NCBI GenBank assembly: GCA_000818945.1
Contig: KN805444.1
Span: forward strand, 1 to 64,000
DNA length: 64,000 nt
Direction: 5' to 3'
DNA from: Schizochytrium sp. CCTCC M209059
Taxonomy: Eukaryota > Sar > Bigyra > Thraustochytrida > Thraustochytriidae
Each line of letters opens with the position of its first letter. Position 1 is the stretch's first letter. The notes under the pieces are model-generated. The model was not told where the DNA came from, did no database searches, and saw only the letters and a program-made list of their open reading frames with translations. Shown piece after piece: positions 55,401 to 63,530 of the stretch. Both the position numbers and the translations under genes were made by a program.

Positions 55401-56265
55401 TTTTCACAAGCTCCTTCTTGGAGAGAGTTCCGCGTGAGGCGCCGTCCGCGTCGATGGAGCTGTTGCGGCGTTTGCGCTTTTTGCCATGGCTGTCGCCCTT
55501 GGCGCCGGCGTGTTTCTTCTTGATTTTACTACTGCTACTTTCCCTTCGCATGAGCGCTGCTGCTGCGCCACTTTTGGAGCCATTCTTCCGGGCGTCCTCC
55601 CTGTCGTCACCATCACCGTCATCGTTGTCATTGTCGTAATCGTCCCCATCACCGTCATCGTTGTCATTGTCGTCATCGGCTTCTTCTTCTTCTTCCTCCT
55701 CCTCCTCGTCGTCGCCAGCGTCTTCATAGTTGTCCTCCTCGTCGTCGTCCTGGTCGTCACTATCTTCCTGAGCCTCTGCAACCGCTGCGGCCGCTGCGGC
55801 GGCTGCTGCAACGACATCCTTGGACCTTTTCTTCTTCTTCGTGAGCGGCCCGCCCTTGAGTTTCATGGGCGGCGTCCGGGGCCGCTTGCGCTTGCGCGGC
55901 TTGCCGTTGGACCTGCCCTGCTCGTGGGCGATCCAGTCCTCGAAGTCGAGGCCGTCCTCGTACTCCCAGGACTCCTCGCCGTCGTCGTAGCTCACCAGAT
56001 ACTTTTTCTTCGCGCGGGCCGGGTCGTACTTTAGCACCTCTCCGTAGTAGAACCTCTCCTCGCCGTCCCAGTACACGCCCACGCGCTTGCCCACGGCCTC
56101 GGCGCCCACGTACATGGGCGCCCTCGCCGGGGACGCGGCGCTATCGCGCAGCTGCTCCTTCTTCTCGCCATCCTGCGCCTTGCCCTGCGCCTGCTGCGGC
56201 GGCGGTGGCGGCGGCGGCGGCGGCGGAGGCGGCGGCGGCGGCGCGGTGCCTTCGTCCTGGGCCAT
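52480..56265 (-). CDS. Tudor-like and ankyrin-repeat protein with long acidic/basic linkers
   Basis: A 1261-residue protein. It starts with a poly-Pro run (about residues 9-24). Two Tudor/Agenet-like domains follow. The first, at about 57-110, has GVYWDGEERFYYGEVLKYD and YLVSYDDGEESWE. The second, at about 290-345, has KVYWNGEKEWFKGTVVKVQ and QVSYDDGDTEWE. Both keep the aromatic W/Y cage pattern used to bind methylated Lys or Arg. Long runs of Asp/Glu alternate with Lys-rich patches, typical of nuclear proteins. The C-terminal half holds a helical region and, from about residue 900, degenerate then clear ankyrin repeats (ARTNALITALRLGNTELLAR, GPSLLHLASYFGRNEMISLL, GRTPLAWASVAGNDEAIRIL). A chromatin-reader or scaffold role is inferred. 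Start: ATG at 56265, G at -3. Confidence 0.82.
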   Translation of the reverse strand: MAQDEGTAPPPPPPPPPPPPPPPQQAQGKAQDGEKKEQLRDSAASPARAPMYVGAEAVGKRVGVYWDGEERFYYGEVLKYDPARAKKKYLVSYDDGEESWEYEDGLDFEDWIAHEQGRSNGKPRKRKRPRTPPMKLKGGPLTKKKKRSKDVVAAAAAAAAAVAEAQEDSDDQDDDEEDNYEDAGDDEEEEEEEEEADDDNDNDDGDGDDYDNDNDDGDGDDREDARKNGSKSGAAAALMRRESSSSKIKKKHAGAKGDSHGKKRKRRNSSIDADGASRGTLSKKELVKKYLDKRVKVYWNGEKEWFKGTVVKVQEKRQRIQVSYDDGDTEWEKISEVYILKPGEDELSGDDLNEDEAEEDASQDEEEEDGQANDEEEEDEYVDEEEEEEEEAEDGNGEGDDEDDEAEDRRKESKKEGPQARKNSDAGAPASSSSSSSSSSSSSNAEGKQSTKVSEKKEDAVATAKAKANDGDVEMKDDTEDEKKKESEKADEKEKEKEEETKKVVDEEEERRIALSKIKAAPGKGHDAVGWRVEYVPVSKPTSEPIKGQVVAFKPDDNEYFIVPAAVENKLGEVEVECGIITEYKERAGTQLLQRRFAKGDAASVEKLLRAGAELQKIKLVEDRGIFDVVLTRTAPHGRADMIRVLLADEFDIPCNEQDVAKLFKCAVDDLKNPVLLRCVLDKAARMSEPFKSEQIRDELFRFCVDHVLKLNAEGKLDKLDQMVLETLAAPKPFGFHLDKKSSVSAQQLSRADTRVSAVVEGTPLLQAMARGNIRMAIRLMDLERKRSGSLSTAHWDCKLNETWAQYAATWGLKSPVRLLLFFFIVTRSFSEGHRILTFMRRLKEVDPDAEKRYSDEDPALIFLCTLTEKRLRLQVRAAMMQLCQAGADPNVMHNGETPLRTCVRHRNGRFIKVLVRECKADPQRGSPLLLACELGYEEEVEALITSGAKLGSEVFSSDPGFVAKLFKGKLSLLEQVLGGADATDAADPAKKKAVTTLMLLDLCYADNPDLDFVKSLLAVGADPNMEVPESTAEEKDKKSPTSTSREGDKTLATSRPRKPIVAALAQNKIDLAKLMIEECKLDINTIVDASTAHSLLVWACEQGNLPLVDTLLKAGADVNALSGAKHARTNALITALRLGNTELLARLLQQPGANVNFDTREGPSLLHLASYFGRNEMISLLIKHGAHVNVFDAIGRTPLAWASVAGNDEAIRILVASGADVHHADRDGASALDLAINQGNTHVALVLVEQGAVLPHLLNK

Positions 56266-56993
56266 GGCGCCTCGCGTGGCCTGCGCTGCGCCGCGCGGCG
56301 GCTCGTGCGGCGGCGTTGCCGCCTGGCGATGGATCTTTGAGTCTTCAAATCTTCAAATCTTCAAGAGCCCCAATGCGCGCTCCCTCCCTCCGCTGCCGCC
56401 CGTGCGCGCCGCGCCCGCGACGCGCCCACGCCGCTGATCTGCGCTGCCCTGCGCTGCTCCGCGGCCGCCCTTCGGCCTCCGCGCCTCGCGGGCGTGCTCC
56501 GTCGCTTGCCGCTTTGCTTCTGCTGCTTTCTTTCTGAGTCTCCCTCTTGCCTCGAGCCCGTGGCCGCCGCCGCTGGAAAAAAAAACAGTGCAAGTGCCGC
56601 GCGCAAGTCGCATATCCGCCGCGCAAGTCGCCTATCCGCGGCCGCAAGTCGCCTATCCCCGCCTCTCCTCTCGCCTCCCCTGCGCGCACACGCTAGCTGC
56701 AGCTAGATAGTAAGTCTATGGCCCCTTGGCGCCGAGACTGCCAGGATATTCTGCTCCCGCGCCCGCCGCCGCGAACCTGCGCCGCGAGAGAAATCGCGGC
56801 GGCACGCTCCGGCGCTGCCGTGCGGGGATCTGCGGCTCGGACCTCGCAGGGGACGGCCGCGGCGCGCTGCAAAGGCGCTGCAAGGCGCTGCTGCAAGGGA
56901 TGCAACCGTTCGGGAGCAAGAGGGGGAATTCCGGGGCATGAGAGACGGAATTTCGGGGCCGCGAGCGACCACTCGCAGCGCGACAAGTTCGCA
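56266..56993. other. Divergent promoter region between Tudor/ankyrin gene and TSEN54
   Basis: GC-rich spacer with three direct repeats of the 19-bp CGCAAGTCGCCTATCCGC motif (56601-56660). A frame in phase with TSEN54 opens at an ATG at 56718, but its product up to 56993 is Arg/Cys-rich and that ATG has T at -3, so I treat it as leader. Confidence 0.55.
56601..56660 (+). promoter_or_regulatory. Three tandem copies of a 19-bp CGCAAGTCGCCTATCCGC motif
   Basis: Copies at 56601-56619, 56621-56639 and 56642-56660 are nearly identical and lie at 20- and 21-bp pitch, about two DNA turns. Related copies lie in the Rag/selenoprotein T spacer (42935-43327). They look like binding sites for one factor on the same face of the helix, close to the TSEN54 transcription start. 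Confidence 0.6.
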
Positions 56994-58091
56994 ATGATGC
57001 AGGAGCAGGAGCAGCAGCAGGAGCAGCAGGAGCAGGAGCATGGGCGAGAGCAGCAAGAAGATCGGGAGCAGCAGCAGCAGCAGGAGGCGGAGGCTAAGCG
57101 GGAAAAGGGGGATGGGTCATCGCCGAAGCAAGAGCAGGGCCAAGATGCAGATAAACATGCAGTGAAACTAGGAGGAGACCAGGATAAGACTGCGTCCACG
57201 CCTGGGGAAGCGGACGAGCTATCTGCGCAGCAAGAGCAGGTGACAGACGCGCCAAAGCTTGTTCAGAAATCACCTTCGCAAGCGCAGCAACGCGGAGAAA
57301 AACGCAAACGCTCTGGTGGTCTTGCAATTCGCAACGAGCAGGAACGCCGCGAAAGGGTCCCTTTGTTAGTGTGGAATGCTGAGCGCAGGCTGGCCTGGCT
57401 GTGCGAAGAACGGGGCAAGCACGTGAGCCGCATGGGCTTTTCCAGGCGGGGCACTAAATGGCTCTGGCCTGAAGAAGCCGCTTTTCTTGTATCAGAGGGC
57501 GAGGCTGATCTTGCAACCGTGGAGACACAAGCAGGTAGCAAGCCTTCAGAGTGTACCATTGCCCCGCTAGACCAGGCCTATGTCCTCACCTATGAGGCAC
57601 TTCAACTCCACCAAATCAATCTCGTTGACTACTACGCTTTTGTGGCATTGAAAAAGCTTCGCTTTAACGTGTTTCGCGCCGGTGCGTGGGGAGAGAAACC
57701 CGACGAGGCATGGTTCGAGCGCACCGAGGTCCAGAGCAGCACGTCAGCCTCGCAGGAGAACGCGGCGGCTGTGGAGGCGATACCGCTGCCAGGACCCCAA
57801 GAACCACCCTCACCTTGTGTAATGATGCGTTTTGATGTGTACAGTCCGCAAACGTCAAACTTTAGTGTCAACGCTCGTGGCACGCCTAATTTTCGTGTGG
57901 CCACCTCTCGGCCCGCCGATCGTATGCCTTCGGTGTTATCGATGCGCGACCTGGCCAAAGCATGCGATCAAGAGGGCACCAAGTTGCGTATGGCGCTCTT
58001 TGATGGCCAGGCGGTCTCCTTCGTTCAGGTCGAGGATTACGAATTGCAGGATATCGCAGCTGCAACGGCCGTTCAGCCTGACGTGGCGTGA
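56994..58091 (+). CDS. TSEN54: tRNA-splicing endonuclease subunit Sen54 (TSEN54)
   Basis: A 365-residue protein. The first ~105 residues are Glu/Gln-rich with low complexity. The conserved Sen54 N-terminal domain follows: LLVWNAERRLAWLCEERGK, MGFSRRGTKWLWPEEAAFLV and LQLHQINLVDYYAFVALKKL. The C-terminal domain has FDVYSPQTSNF, a pattern matching P-x-F-RV, and LRMALFDGQAVSFVQVEDYE, as in Sen54 homologs. Sen54 is a non-catalytic subunit of the TSEN complex (with Sen2, Sen34 and Sen15) that removes introns from pre-tRNA in the nucleus. Start: I chose the ATG at 56994 (G at -3), since the in-frame extension to 56718 is Arg/Cys-rich and not conserved-looking. The longer 457-residue form cannot be excluded. 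The presence of Sen54 implies intron-containing tRNAs in this organism. Confidence 0.88.
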   Translation: MMQEQEQQQEQQEQEHGREQQEDREQQQQQEAEAKREKGDGSSPKQEQGQDADKHAVKLGGDQDKTASTPGEADELSAQQEQVTDAPKLVQKSPSQAQQRGEKRKRSGGLAIRNEQERRERVPLLVWNAERRLAWLCEERGKHVSRMGFSRRGTKWLWPEEAAFLVSEGEADLATVETQAGSKPSECTIAPLDQAYVLTYEALQLHQINLVDYYAFVALKKLRFNVFRAGAWGEKPDEAWFERTEVQSSTSASQENAAAVEAIPLPGPQEPPSPCVMMRFDVYSPQTSNFSVNARGTPNFRVATSRPADRMPSVLSMRDLAKACDQEGTKLRMALFDGQAVSFVQVEDYELQDIAAATAVQPDVA

Positions 58092-58559
58092 CTGTGGTGG
58101 GTTCAAACTGTGAGACGGACACTTTTCCGGTGTCATCTTGAAGTGCGATCAGGCGCCAAATGTAGCATAGGAGTCGAGAATCAAGATCATGAGCTCACGT
58201 TGCACTTTTTCGCTATCGGAAGCAAACGAGCTGGGGCGAGACATCAAATAAGATGTCGTGCACATCGCTTGTATTTCATGCCACGCATGTGCGCATAGTC
58301 AAGATGTCGTCCTTTGTAAAAGAAATAGAAAAAAGAGAACGAACACAAAGCACTTCATGGGGATCCAGACTGCTTCTCAGAACACACCCACGCATGATGA
58401 CCTTTTTCTGTTCTCCAATACTACTAAATAAGACGAATTAGATTGTGCACAAATAACCAGGGACTTACATTGACATTTCAAGCAAAAATACGTGGACAGA
58501 CAATTCCAAGAGGAGGCGTAACCCAGAAAAGTCACGGCAAACGGACGAAGGTTCAAGAC
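58092..58559. other. Convergent 3' intergenic region
   Basis: 468 bp between the stops of TSEN54 (+) and the PWI-domain gene (-). I see nothing gene-like in it. Confidence 0.6.
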
Positions 58560-59720
58560 TTACAGTGTTTGCACCTCACGGAGCAACGCATCAACGCACT
58601 CCTTGGCTTCGTCTTCTTCGAGGACGGCCTGAACCTCTGCGATGAGCTCGTCGCGTTCGGCACCCTTGCAAACGAGACGCACGAGGTGCTCCACAAGCGT
58701 CGGCTCGGGTACGCCAAAATAGTTTTCGATGAGTTTGCTCGCGACCGTGCGAACTTTCTTAGCCTCGAGATTGGGTCCTGCGACTTTGGGCGACACGGAC
58801 TGCAGAGCCTCCGTTGCGGTGTGTGTGTCGGAGACGCCATTTCCAGAGGAAGTAGCACTTGCTGTGCCGGGCCCTGCATGCGATTCGTTTGCCACCGCCT
58901 TGGAGGAGGAACTACCCTCGAAAGAACGAAGACGCTTTTGCGCGGGCTCCCCGTCGTCACCATCCCCGCCACTGTGACCAAGGATGTCATCCGCAGCGCT
59001 CTCGCCTTTGACGGACTTTTTTAAATGCATCTTGACGGGAACTTTCTCGGTGAAGCTCGTCGCACCGTTTGCAACCTCGTCGCTCCCCAACTTTTGGTCT
59101 GCATCGGCGGCTCTCGCGGCCTCCTCGCGAGCACGGGCCTCTCGGCGCGCTTCATGAGCCTCATGACGCTCTTTTCGCAGGTCGTCTACCTTTTGACGAA
59201 GTTCACGTTTCCGCGCACGATCCTGGGCAACTTCTCTTCTCGCTTGCGCGTACCTGAAATCGGCGATGTCTTTATAGACCTCGTCGGACATGCTTTCTGA
59301 CTTTGGATCAAGTCTCAGCGCGGCTTCAATCTCGGTCTGCGAGATTTCATTGTGAGAGTTGTGCGAGGCGGGTGCATCTTTGGCGGCCTCATCGACGGCG
59401 AGCTCCTTTGCGAGCGCTTTGGCAGCACGGTCCACGACATCTGCTTCAAGCTCCTCGGCTACGCGCTCGCATTCCGTTGCAGCGTTGGCCTCAGGTATAA
59501 CTTCGACGCTGCCAAGTTGTGAAGCAGCCGCCATGCTTTTGGTCAGCAGCGCTGCATCCTTGGCGCTTGCCAGCTCCGCAAACCCGCTCGTTGTGGCGCC
59601 ATCGTCGGCTGCGCGCACACGATGCCATTTTGCGCCTTCGCCCACGGCCTCTGTTAGAGCGCTGTCTACGCGAGAGTCTGACACGCGGGCGTCCAGCCCA
59701 TTCACAAAGACTAGGACCAT
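58560..59720 (-). CDS. PWI-domain protein, RBM25-like splicing factor candidate
   Basis: A 386-residue protein. The N-terminus (VLVFVNGLDARVSDSRVDSAL, then GFAELASAKDAALLTKSM) has the pattern of an RRM-like fold, with a worn RNP1 and RNP2. The middle is a charged helix rich in Arg, Glu and Ala (RYAQARREVAQDRARKRELR). The last ~65 residues (VASKLIENYFGVPEPTLVEH, then ELIAEVQAVLEEDEAKECVD) match the C-terminal PWI domain of RBM25/Snu71. In human RBM25 the order RRM - RE/RD-rich - PWI is the same, with much greater length (843 residues). It probably acts in U1 snRNP-linked splice-site choice, even though most genes in this window lack introns. Start: ATG at 59720, G at -3; upstream in-frame sequence is not conserved-looking. 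Confidence 0.72.
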   Translation of the reverse strand: MVLVFVNGLDARVSDSRVDSALTEAVGEGAKWHRVRAADDGATTSGFAELASAKDAALLTKSMAAASQLGSVEVIPEANAATECERVAEELEADVVDRAAKALAKELAVDEAAKDAPASHNSHNEISQTEIEAALRLDPKSESMSDEVYKDIADFRYAQARREVAQDRARKRELRQKVDDLRKERHEAHEARREARAREEAARAADADQKLGSDEVANGATSFTEKVPVKMHLKKSVKGESAADDILGHSGGDGDDGEPAQKRLRSFEGSSSSKAVANESHAGPGTASATSSGNGVSDTHTATEALQSVSPKVAGPNLEAKKVRTVASKLIENYFGVPEPTLVEHLVRLVCKGAERDELIAEVQAVLEEDEAKECVDALLREVQTL

Positions 59721-59923
59721 CTCGCGCGCGCCCCTGCGCCACGTAAGTCTCCTCCTCCTCTTGCAAGTCTTGTGCGTGTCTAAGAGTTTGCTTTCAAGCG
59801 AGTGAACGAGCGACTCAGCCTGCCGGGAGGCCAAGAAAGAATAAGTTGCTATAGTGATCGAGCTAGGCCTAGGCTGCTTACTTCCTACCACTTTAGTTTT
59901 TATACATTGGCTTGATGCAGCCA
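59721..59923. other. Short spacer between two tandem minus-strand genes
   Basis: About 200 bp holding the palindrome TAGGCCTAGG (59864-59873) and the 5' leader of the PWI gene. Confidence 0.6.
59864..59873. repeat. Palindromic decamer TAGGCCTAGG, copy 3
   Basis: Identical to the copies at 681 and 871, here preceded by AGC and followed by CTGC. Confidence 0.6.
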
Positions 59924-60877
59924 TCAATCTTGCATCTTTGCAGCAAGCTGCTGAAAAGATGGTGGGCCCCCATGGAGGCCCGAAACGCCCAACTCCAAAA
60001 GACGCTTGAAAAGGATAAAGTCCACATAGGACTTGGGCTCGCGACCCGCTCGAATAGGGTTCCAATGACGTTTGCGAAAATTGGTAAACCAGTTCCGAAT
60101 CTGCGTGCTTGTCATCCCCGTCATACCACGCAACATCTTTTTTTCTTCGGTTGTCGGATAAGGATTCTCAATGTGCTCAAAAAACCACGTCTTTAAGATC
60201 TCAGTGGTTTCGACCTGCTTTGCATCTCCTGTGGCACCGCTTCCACCACAAAGCGAAGAGGAAGCACCTGATTTGTCGTCGGCATCGCTCATGTCAAGCA
60301 CACTCTCTGGGTACGTGCTGTCTGTTTTATACGTGTGCAAAAAGTGGCTTTGCCCGAGAAAGTTATCGTTTCCAAGTAGATGACCGCCGCTGCATCCACT
60401 GTAGTAGCTGCTGTCGCCAACACTAAGCATGTCGTCATCCTGAATATATTCGCTGTCCTCGTCGGCCTCACGTGCGCGTCTTTTCCGAACGTTTCCCGAC
60501 AATTTGTGAGCACGCTGAGTTCGACCTCGTTCATGTTCAAGGGGAGCAAAATGGTCAACGGACTTGCTGGCAATGAGGCGCTTTTTGCGCGGCGACCAGC
60601 GCTGCGCAGTTAGACCAAGGTCATCATAGCTCGTGGCTTGCCTTGGGTTCCGCAAGAGATTATCAAGGCTTTGCTCTGCGTCGCCAAGCGCAGACGCCTC
60701 AAGCCCGATAATTTGCTGAAGGAGCCAGTCTCCACTATTACATTGCGTCGCATCGTGCTGGTAGCAATAAGGGTTGGCGCCGTATGAGCCATCCGAATTA
60801 TCTTTATCCATGCGACGTGCAGCGCCAGTTTTACGGCGTGAGCCCGAGACCTCTGCAGGCGCAATGGGTAAAGTCAT
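59924..60877 (-). CDS. TALE-class homeobox protein
   Basis: A 317-residue transcription factor. Residues ~222-285 form a TALE homeodomain: ILKTWFFEHIENPYPTTEEK, then QIRNWFTNFRKRHWNP. This has the three-residue loop extension between helices 1 and 2 (around PYP) and the WF-x-N-x-R recognition helix that contacts DNA through Asn. The rest is low in known motifs. There is an Arg/Lys-rich stretch (KRRAREADEDSEYIQDDD, possible nuclear signal next to an acidic patch) and a Ser/Gly-rich part. No KNOX, BELL, MEIS or PBC domain is visible. In other eukaryotes TALE proteins often heterodimerise and control sexual or diploid development. Start: ATG at 60877, A at -3; the extension upstream starts only with GTG. 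Confidence 0.9.
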   Translation of the reverse strand: MTLPIAPAEVSGSRRKTGAARRMDKDNSDGSYGANPYCYQHDATQCNSGDWLLQQIIGLEASALGDAEQSLDNLLRNPRQATSYDDLGLTAQRWSPRKKRLIASKSVDHFAPLEHERGRTQRAHKLSGNVRKRRAREADEDSEYIQDDDMLSVGDSSYYSGCSGGHLLGNDNFLGQSHFLHTYKTDSTYPESVLDMSDADDKSGASSSLCGGSGATGDAKQVETTEILKTWFFEHIENPYPTTEEKKMLRGMTGMTSTQIRNWFTNFRKRHWNPIRAGREPKSYVDFILFKRLLELGVSGLHGGPPSFQQLAAKMQD

Positions 60878-61423
60878 GGTGGGAAAAAGTGCGAATCCCG
60901 TACTCGTCACTAGCAGCGCGAATGAATAAGTTACCGAGGCTTGCACGCACGCACGCTGGCACGCTGGCACGCTGGCTCGCTGGCTCGCTGGCTGGCTACT
61001 AAGCTCGCTCCTGATGGCTAGCTCTCAAGGTCGCGTCCAAGACCGACACGTTGTCAATCTGCCAAGCCTTTGGATGATTGACCTCCAAAACCTTTGCATG
61101 CGCAAATGGGCGTTCCGCATGTTGAGAGACGCTTCGTTGCGGCCCTCTCTGCTCCTCCTGCCTGCCTGACCGCCTCTGCCTCACTGTCTCAGCTTCTGGG
61201 CTGCCGAAATTTACCGAGAGAGCGACTGTTGCGCGCGCTCTGCTCTCCTGGACTCAGATGTGGGGGTTCTGTGGGCATCTCTTGCATCTGATTCGTTGCA
61301 ACCACTTAGACGGACATGGGCAACTGACGCGGTCGGTTAAGGATGGACGTCTCTTTTGCGCGTGTTTGCCGTAGTGCTTCTGCGACCGATAGTAGGAAAC
61401 GGGCAACAGGCAAGCAGGCGACT

Positions 61424-61427
<4 letters not shown>

Positions 61428-61456
<29 letters not shown>

Positions 61457-61457
61457 C
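61428..61457. repeat. (GCAC)n microsatellite
   Basis: About seven tandem GCAC units. Confidence 0.9.
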
Positions 61458-62379
61458 CTAAGCACCCAAGCACCCAAGGAGGCGGGAGGGCGCGTCCTGA
61501 GAGTTGAATAGGTGGCTTGATTTTCTCGGGGAGTCTATCAAATTTAGACCTCCTTCTGGTATTCAAACCCTCCCCTCAATCTCCCAAAAGTAGCAACAGA
61601 TTGTCCCTCGAAGCATCGCATTTGTAGTAGTCGACAGCCTTCTTTTGCCTGTATCGGTCCAGAGACGCGATCCCACCCCGATTTCTGTCAGAGAGGCCGA
61701 GTCAAAAGGTGACTCGTAGGGCCTGTCAAAACCTGACCCTTTTCCGTTCGTTTTCTCCTTTCTTTTTACAACTGCCAAGGAGCTGCGGGAAAACTATCGA
61801 TATCATTCGCTGACGATGTCGTTAATTCAGGAAGATGGACGCGGTGCGTTGCGGCAGGTCAAGTCGATCGATCGTCGTTTCATTATTTGATGGATTACGC
61901 GGCGTGCCGTAAAAGCAACGTGCTTCTTGACTTGGCACTTTTTCAAGAGCAATTGTTCGAGGCTTTCTTGCTTGTGACTTGGTATTTTCCCGGCAGCTAT
62001 GGAAAGTCAATGTCTGTTCCAGCCGCTTCCGTATTTTGCTTGCTTCATCAGTGTTGTCGCCAAAGAGGAGTATAAGAACGAAGTTGGCCAAGGCCAAAAG
62101 TACTGATGGACTTCTCAAAGTTCGGGAACAGAGAACAAGATTGTGCCTTTTGCAGTTCGTTATGCTTTCGTGTTCGGCCATGTAACTGTCAGGTGTGCAG
62201 AATACAACACCGAAATAGTCAAGATGAGCGTGAACAATTTTTCATTTTGATACACACGAGCCTGTAGCAGTCCTCTTCTCTCCTTTCTCCCGCCCAGCAT
62301 TTCGTGCATTCCGTTGGCATCATCATCCTTTTCATCCAGCACTGCATGTAAGACAAATGGTGCTTTGTGCTTGTGATGT

Positions 62380-62800
62380 CTTGTGTTGTGTTGTGTTGTG
62401 TTGTGTTGTGTTGTGTTGTGTTGTGTTGTGTTGTGTTGTGTTGTGTTGTGTTGTGTTGTGTTGTGTTGTGTTGTGTTGTGTTGTGTTGTGTTGTGTTGTG
62501 TTGTGTTGTGTTGTGTTGTGTTGTGTTGTGTTGTTGTGTTGTGTTGTGTTGTGTTGTGTTGTGTTGTGTTGTGTTGTGTTGTGTTGTGTTGTGTTGTGTT
62601 GTGTTGTCTTGTGTTGTCTTGTCTTGTCTTGTGTTGTGTTGTCTTGTCTTGTGTTGTGTTGTGTTGTGTTGTCTTGTCTTGTCTTGTCTTGTGTTGTCTT
62701 GTGTTGTCTTGTGTTGTCTTGTGTTGTGTTGTCTTGTCTTGTCTTGTGTTGTCTTGTCTTGTCTTGTCTTGTCTTGTCTTGTCTTGTGTTGTTTTGTCTT
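62380..62800. repeat. (TTGTG)n / (TTGTC)n pentanucleotide array, about 84 units
   Basis: The left half is nearly pure TTGTG with a single 2-base deletion near 62530. From about 62606 to the right, TTGTG and TTGTC units interdigitate, with TTGTC becoming dominant. All three plus-strand frames remain open through it (Cys/Val/Leu repeats). Confidence 0.97.
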
Positions 62801-62805
62801 GAGTC

Positions 62806-62850
62806 GTCTCGCAAGTTCTTGTCTCGCAAGTTCTTGTCTTGCAAGTTCTT
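62806..62850. repeat. Three tandem 15-bp units GTCTCGCAAGTTCTT
   Basis: Units at 62806, 62821 and 62836, the third with C to T at position 5. They abut the pentanucleotide array and lie ~300 bp before the TBC gene. Confidence 0.9.
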
Positions 62851-63151
62851 GTCTTTCTCCTCATCTTAAAAGTTCTTCGGCCTCGCCTCTGTTCTGGGCT
62901 GCCCCATGCTTTGCTCCTCCTCGTGGCAGTCGCGAGCCCATTCTCCGCAAGCTACTCCAAGATCCACTCAGGAATGGCGTGGCTCCCCGCCAGCTGGTTT
63001 GCTCCCATGTGGGTAAAAGCCAAGAGGATTGGGAAAGCCGCGTTGCAAGGTGCCACTTTTGGTGCTGCTCGCAGAGCCCAGACCGAGAGCCCGGCACGGC
63101 GAGCCAAAGCGAGGCCCGAGCTCTTGCGCCGCGGCAGGAGCGCGGGGCGCG

Positions 63152-63492
63152 ATGGCGTCGGCGGGCGAGGACGCGCTGGCCCGCGCGACCGAGACGTGGC
63201 GCAAGGATCTCCTGGCGCGCTGGGTGCGGCCCTCGAAGCAGTCGGCCTCGTTCAGGCACAAGCTGCACGAGGCCTGTCTGCGCGGCATCCCGCCGGCCGT
63301 GCGCTCGCAGGCGTGGCGCGCCATGCTCGGCAACGAGCTGCGCATCAACCGGGAACTCTTCGACGTCCTCCGCGCACAGGCAGACGAAGTTCGCTACATT
63401 ACGGAGCGAGAGGACGGCGGATACGATACCCTCACTGACGGTGGCGAAGACGAGGACGAAGACGAAGACGGGGCCGAGGACGAGGAAAATAA

Positions 63493-63530
<38 letters not shown>

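Larger units (their letters stand above)
60878..63151. other. 2.3-kb divergent intergenic region with large repeats
   Basis: Located between the TALE gene (-) and the TBC gene (+). It contains GCTGGCAC/GCTGGCTC repeats (about 60953-60996), (GCAC)n (about 61428-61457), the TTGTG/TTGTC array (62380-62800) and three 15-bp units (62806-62850). Small frames at 61014-61169 (+) and 61822-62181 (-) show no domain. Confidence 0.6.

Noticed and set aside
56718..56993. N-terminal extension of TSEN54 by 92 residues
   Set aside because: Arg/Cys/Gly-rich with T at -3 of the ATG; Sen54 similarity starts far downstream, so the ATG at 56994 was preferred.
61014..61169. 51-residue frame beginning at ATG 61014
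   Set aside because: The middle reads somewhat like a protein, but it is short, unrecognised and starts right after a GCTGGCTC repeat; no further support.
61822..62181. 119-residue minus-strand frame with one hydrophobic segment
   Set aside because: Has an ATG but no recognisable motif and poor coding character; not strong enough to list as a gene.
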